DNA of 64,000 nucleotides, taken from the NCBI GenBank assembly GCA_000469685.2, contig LS997562.1:15242275-15306274 (forward strand). The letters are read 5' to 3'. Shown here piece by piece: positions 57,662-64,000 of the stretch; position 1 is the first letter of the stretch; every line of letters begins with the position of its first letter. Made by a program: the position numbers and the translations under genes. The notes under the pieces are model-generated. The model did not search any database, was not told the origin of the DNA, and saw only the letters and a list, made by a program, of their open reading frames with translations. The stretch comes from Haemonchus contortus. Its lineage: Eukaryota; Nematoda; Chromadorea; Rhabditida; Trichostrongylidae.

Positions 57662-59577
57662 TAATTCAATATGCTTTTAGATGACACTCATAAACAAGCT
57701 CATTTAGAAGTACTAGAAAAAAAACAAGAATATTTTTGAGTCCTCCTCTACCATTTCAGTGAATGTTTGTCTCTATGCTGTCTTTGTCGGGAAATTGAAA
57801 TTAATAAGTTTTCAGAGCTGGGCCAAACGACAGCCAGTGTTCGGACGTATAGGCTGTTTCCGTGCTGCCAACTTAGTGCCACATAGTACCAGTTCATTAG
57901 AACTAGGCTATCGTAGTCTTCTCCTACAGCTTATACATCTGTAAGTGTTGAAGAAAAAACTCATAATCGGCTTGCCAACTTTCGCAAGATTTTGTCATTT
58001 GTTCTCTACTGACTGGCCTTACTCCCTTCTTTATGAGTTGTTCGATTCACAAGTCAAGGTAGAGAGTATTTCACAGAGAAATTACTACAAACACCAAGTA
58101 TTTTTCGCTTACCTGAAGTTTCTGTAGCAAGGAATCTTATGTCCACACGGAAACGCGAATTCCTGAATTTTTTCCTCTGGTATAAGAGTGTCTAGCATGA
58201 CTAGCATGAATAGCATGGAATACCTCACTGACTTTGCCGAGATTTCTTGAGGACATGATCGAAAGAAATATCTGTCTGAAAGAAAGTGGTATCTGTAAAG
58301 ACGATTAGTTGGGTTCACTGTATCCACTGTAAATTCGGTTCGCTGCAAACTTCAAAGAAACAGCTTCGAATCAACCTATACAAAAAACGAGAAACCCGAG
58401 CTCGAACTTTCGGCTCGTTTTGGAGCAAATTGTAGAACAAGCACAAACTTGAGTTTTTTGCGGGAGTGGAGATTTTTTACATCAGACGCTGTACATATGA
58501 TTGAATAGTACCTGCCGTTTCGACGAGTAACAGGTGTCACAGTTTCTCATTAAAAGCAATAAAACACCTGGTTCTTCATCCTAATTTCGATTACTTGTGG
58601 CCAACATTCAAAGTGATATCTGTAAAGCGTGGTGGTTCCGCATATCACCAGTATCACGAAGAGTATCACGCATCCTTTATGCCGATGCACACCCGACACG
58701 AGCTTTCACTCAATGATCGTGTTACTCTCCATATGCATCACCTCTTCTGCCTCGAGTAACAATTTTGACTCCTATTTGGAGGCGAACACACCTTTCTTAG
58801 GAATCCAGCTTATGTGGTTCTATTAATTTCGGCTTTGTTCCTTTAGATACCCAGCATTTGTTTTCGTTGATACAGTGGTTTTCCAATGGTTTCCGTACGC
58901 GATGTAACGGTTGACTGGTTATGTTAACTTATTTATTATACCAGCTCAGTTATTTGATTAGAATATTCATCATTTTTTGTTTGCCAATCATTATGCGTTT
59001 ACGGGCTAGACGATCAAGAATTTCTTCTCTCCGTTTCTGAATCTTCCGCCATGCTTAACGTGAATATTACTTTTTGCCGAATGAAGTGTTTGAGAGGTTA
59101 TTCAGTTCAGCCAGAGTTTTTCGGAAGAGCACAATTCAGAATAAACGGAAAATTTGATTGGTTAAGCGAGAACTGTGCTCAGAGCAATCGCCACTATAAT
59201 CACAAATGAATTTCAAAGCAGTGTTCAACGAAGAAAAAACAAAGTACAATATCCCAACGGGTTCTATTCCTCCACTTATGGCTACAGATAAATTCTTGCA
59301 CTTCCGTCAGTCGTTGGAAGTGAGAGTGCTGTGATCACTGGTTCATTGAGAACTCATTCAATTTGTAATTTAGAAAGTTTTTCAACTCCTATATTCGGAA
59401 AAAAAGGAAGTTAAAAAGTACATATGTGGTTGGTATGGTCTGCTACAGATTACTCTATGGCACCAGAATTTTAAAGCTCTACATGCACTATGCACAGTAA
59501 ACAGAGTGTCATAAACAGGAATCGGATGCACTTTAACATAGGTTGAGTGGAAGCGTTCACCGTCCAAAATGATCATA
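57662..59577. other. Intergenic, nothing recognised
   Basis: Short open frames only. None shows splice structure or family resemblance. Confidence 0.4.
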
Positions 59578-59581
59578 TTAA

Positions 59582-60254
59582 AGGCACAGTTCACGTTTAA
59601 TACAGTTTCTGAGATCTCTCTTGGATGGTTTGTGACCTCCAAGGATAGCCTACGCGATGCTTTTGTATATAAAAACGGCCAAGATAGGGCGTAATAAGAG
59701 CCCTAAAAACGGCTCAGCCGACGTACACACCCAGAGCGGAGTTCCCAAGCGTTGAGAAAGCATTAGAGGTTGCACCACGCACCAGGACCCAGTGGGCAGG
59801 ATGCACTTCGTTCCGCGTAACCAGGTTACGCTGCAGTCGTCGCACGCGACGCGTCAGTTCGCGATCGTTGACGGACGTAGCAGTTGTCTGACATACGATT
59901 TACGCTTGGTCCACGGCAGTCAGCTAAAAGAGAACATAAGACGGACTAGTGCAAACCATTCACTTTTCACTGGCACCTAATGATACTGTAATGATGATAA
60001 TCTCGAGATCGCAGTGGGCCGCTCCGCGCGCGAAATGGGTATGCTGACTCGGAAGGACGCTGGTTTTGACGGACGCTCGGAACAGCTCGTCGGCTCTGTC
60101 GGCATATCCTTTTCCAAACCCTAATTTTAATATCTTGAAGCCCCGTAATTTTCTAAGTATGGCCACTTCCGCGTGTTCTTCACCTTTTCGAACAATACTG
60201 TACTATCACTTCAATTACTCGTCTAAAACTAGAAAGTCATCGTAAACTTTGCCT
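59582..60254. mobile_element. TTAA-type MITE, copy 3, with nested element
   Basis: Starts AGGCACAGTTCACG after TTAA (59578-59581) and ends TCGTAAACTTTGCCT before CTAA, a mutated TTAA. It is longer than the other copies because about 59815-60085 belongs to the family at 5651-5926 (shared TTGACGGACGT.GCAGTTGTC and GACGGACGC ends). Confidence 0.7.
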
Positions 60255-60327
60255 CTAAGCGTTGATCTCATATGAGCAAAAATTGAGACGTTGCGAAACT
60301 AGAGTGGTTGGAATGCTGAAAAATTTG

Positions 60328-60582
60328 GGTGTGGTGCGTTAGGAACGAAATGGTCGCGTCGCGGTGAGAGGGGCGCCGCGCGCGAAGGAATGTAGCAGGA
60401 TGCAGCAGTAGGTAAGAAATACAAGAAGAAAAGTACTAATAGTAGAATTATGCATAAAATAATGGCCGCATATCGATTGAGCTATATGAAGAACGCTAGA
60501 GCTGTGATAACGACGAATGAGTGGTCCGCGACAGCCACGTGCGGCAAATCGATTACCCAATCGTTCCTAACGCCCGTCTCTC
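60328..60582. mobile_element. Mutator-like MITE, copy 2 (255 bp, 10-bp TSD)
   Basis: About 95% identical by eye to 23644-23900, and flanked by GAAAAATTTG at 60318-60327 and 60583-60592. Confidence 0.88.
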
Positions 60583-60592
60583 GAAAAATTTG

Positions 60593-61727
60593 ACATCGAA
60601 TCAATACACTGAGCAACTGCATCGCTGTTTGTGGCAAGACAAGGAAAAGATTAGATCATTTCTCATGTCTAAACAGCAGTAAATTAGGACAGGTACCGAT
60701 TCGCCAGATTCATTGACGGAAACAGTTGTAGAACAGGACAAAAGTTTGACTTGGAAGTCGGATGGCAGAGAGATTAATCCCGTCACATAAATGGTTGTGT
60801 AGGGAACAACGATGTTATTTGGCTCACATCAGTAATGAATTCGCGGCGTTCCTCGATCGTTAGGAATTATTGACCTATGCCCCAAAGTTTTATTCATCGT
60901 AGGTTTGAATCTATTCAAAGAAAAGCTAATGGAGCGTTTGCACTGCAATGAAAACAGGACCCATGGATTTCACGTCCTGTCATACTGTGCAGAAAAATAA
61001 TGGTTTTACTGCACAAACTCATCAATCTCCCAAACGGAATCTAATTTCATAAAAGTAGTTTTCACCTGAGGGCGAGATTATTTTCGCAGGTCAGAGACAT
61101 AGCCTGACTTGCGTGAATCCTCGAGTTTTTTAATGCTAGCAGAATCGATGTGACAGCCCCAATACCCAATGCCCCAATACCCAATGCCCCAATAATATAA
61201 GGGGCGGCACATCTATTACAGTTTTTTACCGAAAAGGTCATAAGTGTTGGGTGAAAGGCATCCAGCTACAATGCCCAAATGCTGTAAGGACCCGACAAAT
61301 TTAACAACAGTCTCACACTTGCTTCAACACTTTTCATATTGCATTAAAGCAGTGGAATGTGTTTAACTCAGAGCCCCAGAAAGAATTATTCCGTCAAAGT
61401 AACGGTAAAGATGCATATTAGTTTAATTTGAAAGATGTCATATTAGCATAGCAGACCTCTCATCCATGGAAAGCAGTGGAATATATTGTACTCTACTCAG
61501 AGGACGCCGTCATCCCAGTATTCTGTTGATTGGCATTGACACGGGATTGATGTTGTTGAGAAGAAATATTCTACAATTAAGCAGAGCAAAATAACTAGTT
61601 TGCCGCTAAGCCTCGTGCTACACAAATATTGGTTTCTAAGCCTTTTGTCTCCTCTCTCACGCTGACCCCGCTGCATCATAAAGTTCATGTCCCTATCAAG
61701 GGTGACAGGAAGTGTTCTATTTGAATA
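60593..61727. other. Intergenic, nothing recognised
   Basis: A short tandem CCCAATGCCCCAATAC-type repeat lies at about 61157-61194. No gene seen. Confidence 0.4.
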
Positions 61728-62040
61728 TAGAATATAGAATGCCTTCAGATATTGTCCAATTAAAGTCGTCGGCAGCTGTGGAGTGGACTTAGGTGGACGA
61801 GGTGAAAAGATAGCGATGAAGCCGGTTGAAGTCACCTTCTTATATAGGGTCGTTCTAGCTCGCATGGAACAACATAGTCCGAAAAATGTAGCTATCACGA
61901 TGAAGAGAGACCTTAAGTTTTAGGAGAATGTCTCCCTTCTAGCTAAACAGCGACTAATTGGCCGGTCATTCACTGCATTGGACGGTCATTCACTGCATTG
62001 GACGACTTCTCTGACATTGATTGCGGTAGCGTTTGCTACA
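61728..62040 (-). repeat. LTR-like direct repeat, copy 1
   Basis: Same orientation and about 80% similar to 63268-63571. On minus both copies begin TGTAGCAAA, both contain a TATA-like motif (TATATAAGAAG here, TATAAAAGAAA there) followed by CACCTCGTCCACC, and similarity ends at CTATATTC. A 21-bp internal duplication (TCATTCACTGCATTGGACGG) occurs at about 61967-62004. A terminal TG start and a promoter-like element suit an LTR, but no second-end CA or flanking duplication was found. Confidence 0.45.
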
Positions 62041-62557
62041 CTCCCGGAGCAGAGGAGTTGCCGCTGTCCGACTTTGACTCCTCAGGCAGTTCACGCCGAA
62101 CTTCCTTGATAACGTCCCTTATTCTTCCTTTCGAGCTTGGTTTAGTGCATAACGAACGATGATGCCCATCATTTCTAGTAATGAGGAAGTTTAGTATTGG
62201 ATTCTTCAATATCCCACAATACCAACGCTCCTTTATTCTGTCAAAGTAAGGATTACACCTCTCCGAACAGTAGACGCGTCTGCTCTTCTGTCGAAGACGG
62301 GATCGCAGATTGCCATCGGGGAAATTGGGGCACGAGTCGGATGTGAACTCCTTGACCCCTGCGAAAGGCACACGTGATCGAGGCAATGGTGCCCGAAGAA
62401 ATAAACCATGCTCCAAATCTTCGTAATCACCATTGATAAGCTGTGTAGAGCGTTTCGGATGGTAATCGACCTGTGAACTCGTTTCATTATTGGCGTTCTC
62501 TTCTTCATCTTCTATAGAGTTTTCGCTAAGGTAATAGAAGCTGAAGAAGGTAATCAA
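62036..62557 (-). pseudogene. Unrecognised 173-codon frame ending at the LTR-like border
   Basis: Acidic start (SIEDEEENANNETSS), a central Arg/Cys-rich part (NLRSRLRQKSRRVYCSERCN, then WYCGILK), and a charged tail KGRIRDVIKEVRRELPEESK then SDSGNSSAPGV. The TAG stop is supplied by the first bases of the LTR-like repeat (TGTAGCAAA). I do not recognise a domain. It may be retroelement-derived or a chance frame. Confidence 0.3.
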
Positions 62558-63044
62558 CGGCGGGAGGTTCTTGTGGGTTTGAGTCTTTCTGGTGTTCCCT
62601 TGATCGCTGTTCTGTCATGCGATGTCCTGTTTTCATCTCCAGTCGTGAGGTTCATCTACCCTTCCGACAGTCCCGTCTTTTCTTTCTTCCGTTTTTTATA
62701 ACTTGCTGCGAGAACCTTTGAGATTGAAACATTTTGGTAGGTCGTGCCAAGTAGCACGAATCGTCGCGTGAGTCGTATTAGATTGTCCTTTACTGTGATG
62801 TCCGTTTTAAGAAAGCGTATGTTGAACAGGATGAATTCTCGAGCGCTTGTATCGGGACACGTGGTGAATGAGCATCGGTACATTCAGGCTACATCTGATT
62901 GCTCCCCTCGTTTGAATTGGTTCTTGAAGTTTTCCACGTCGTTCCCAATCAATCCTCAGATAAACCGAACTTGGATTCCGATGAACATTGGCAAGGTAGC
63001 GTAAGACTTTCAAGTAGATGCTTTTTCCTGGTATGATGCATAAT

Positions 63045-63111
63045 GCATTGTGATTTAGTTGCAGAATGCTCGCCTGCCAAGGTCTGGGATCGTTTCCGGG
63101 CCGATGCACCA
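63045..63111 (+). pseudogene. tRNA-Gly(GCC)-derived pseudogene with CCA
   Basis: GCAGAATGCTCGCCTGCCA matches the D-arm/anticodon arm of tRNA-Gly(GCC), and GGGCCGATGC matches its 3' acceptor side. The T loop is altered (ATCGTTT for TTCGATT) and about 6 nt of the anticodon stem are missing, so it cannot fold normally. The discriminator A at 63108 is followed by CCA (63109-63111), which is not encoded in eukaryotic tRNA genes. That suggests a copy of a mature tRNA, though CCA could be chance. Confidence 0.55.
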
Positions 63112-63267
63112 AATACATATAGTGTTCTTATAAGTTGCTCGCCAACAAACTATTTTTGAGTTGCCACGCAATAGTATAAACTTTGCTGGCTGGGCAGAAG
63201 CGATTCACCAAATATTCTTTTTTCACTATTATGATTCAATCGGTTAAGTGCCCTGACGCAAGAATAT

Positions 63268-63571
63268 TGAATATAGGGTATAGAACGTCTTCAGTTATGG
63301 TCCAGTGGAAATCGATGGTAGCTGTGGAGTGGACGTTGGTGGACGAGGTGAAGAGATAGCGCAGAAGCCGGCCTTTGTTGAAGACACTTTCTTTTATACT
63401 GCCGTTTGAGCTTGCATAGAACAACATTGTCTAAAAATGTAGTTATCACGGTGAAGAGAAACTGTATGTTTCAGGAGAATGCCTTCTTTCTAGCTAAACA
63501 GTGGTGAATCGGCCGGTGATTCACTGTATTGGACGACTTCTCTGACACTGATTGCGGTAACATTTGCTACA
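63268..63571 (-). repeat. LTR-like direct repeat, copy 2
   Basis: Partner of 61728-62040, see there. The 1.2 kb between the two copies holds the 173-codon frame and the tRNA-Gly-like sequence. Read on minus, that sequence begins TGGTGCATCGGCC like a tRNA-Gly primer-binding site. Confidence 0.45.
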
Positions 63572-64000
63572 ACCACATGAGCCGAATCGCCTTGCAAAGT
63601 AATAATACCGCTGAATAAGAATCCTTCTGATAGCTTCCTCAGAATATAAAGAAGCTGCACGATGAGCAAGTGCACGGTGAACAAGTAGTTTTCGATGAGT
63701 ATATCTCGAAATTTTGTGAGTATAGTGGATCAATCACTACTCCGGTACATCGCATGGAAAGCCGTGAGCCGTTGCTAAATGCAATTGGCCAGTGATACAT
63801 AAAAAAGAAAAAAGAAATCTAAAGGGTTTCGAATGTTCCTTTTGACATCTCTGATGGTACCTCGCTGAATGAATATGGGAGCGTTCCGGCATCAGCAAAA
63901 GGAGTGTCTCTACATCACTTCAGTCACAGCCTACATTGCATCGCACACCACCTATACCATTTTCGACATTGTCACATAAGTATCACAAACTCATGAAATT
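63572..64000. other. Window end, nothing recognised
   Basis: Short frames only; no exon or repeat family recognised. Confidence 0.4.

Overview
The window looks like nuclear DNA of a parasitic clade V (strongylid, possibly hookworm-like) nematode. Three protein-coding loci have nematode-style gene structure (short exons, TTTCAG-type acceptors). One of them is a CAP/ASP-type secreted protein, a family greatly expanded in strongylids. The rest is repeat-rich, with many Tc1/mariner, piggyBac-like, hAT-like, Mutator-like, Harbinger-like, LINE, Penelope-like and tRNA-derived SINE sequences. All identifications come from reading translations, splice sites and repeat ends by eye; no database was searched.

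Layout. (1) 44-262, minus strand: two exons of a CAP-domain (SCP/TAPS, ASP-like) gene that runs off the left edge. (2) 263-8195: intergenic, with a cluster of TTATCA motifs, several MITEs, a piggyBac fragment and a 560-bp palindrome. (3) 8196-23082, plus strand: a complete 18-exon gene for the MICOS subunit mitofilin/MIC60 (immt-1-like, about 667 aa). Its 4.6-kb intron 15 is filled with inverted-repeat elements. (4) 23083-30425: intergenic, with a Mutator-like MITE, a decayed CR1/jockey-like LINE carrying an inverted SINE pair, and an RTE-type LINE endonuclease fragment. (5) 30426-52079, plus strand: a complete seven-transmembrane aminergic receptor in five exons, most like the 5-HT7/SER-7 serotonin receptors. 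Its 15.5-kb intron 3 holds most of its repeats: hAT-like MITE is in intron 2, while the Tc3-like copy, SINEs, a TA/CA microsatellite, a GGGCGG-rich tandem array and a Tc1 copy split by a Penelope-like palindrome lie in intron 3. (6) 52080-64000: no convincing host gene. It holds a minus-strand LINE split by a Tc1 element and a TTAA-flanked MITE, a second Mutator-like MITE, a pair of LTR-like direct repeats around a 173-codon open frame, and a tRNA-Gly-derived pseudogene.

The host genes show no functional link to each other: a secreted CAP protein, a mitochondrial inner-membrane organiser and a neuronal or muscle G-protein-coupled receptor. From memory, C. elegans immt-1 (T14G11.3) and ser-7 (C09B7.1) are both X-linked, so their adjacency here may reflect ancestral X linkage.

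The most unusual signal is a repeated insertion architecture. Three unrelated-looking retroelement insertions are inverted dimers flanked by 11-12 bp target-site duplications, with a 39-58 nt single-copy tail on one side only. One of them (46851-47876) encodes a Penelope-type GIY-YIG tail, has a hammerhead-like core in each arm, and carries at its centre 37 bp copied from the Tc1 transposase gene it landed in.
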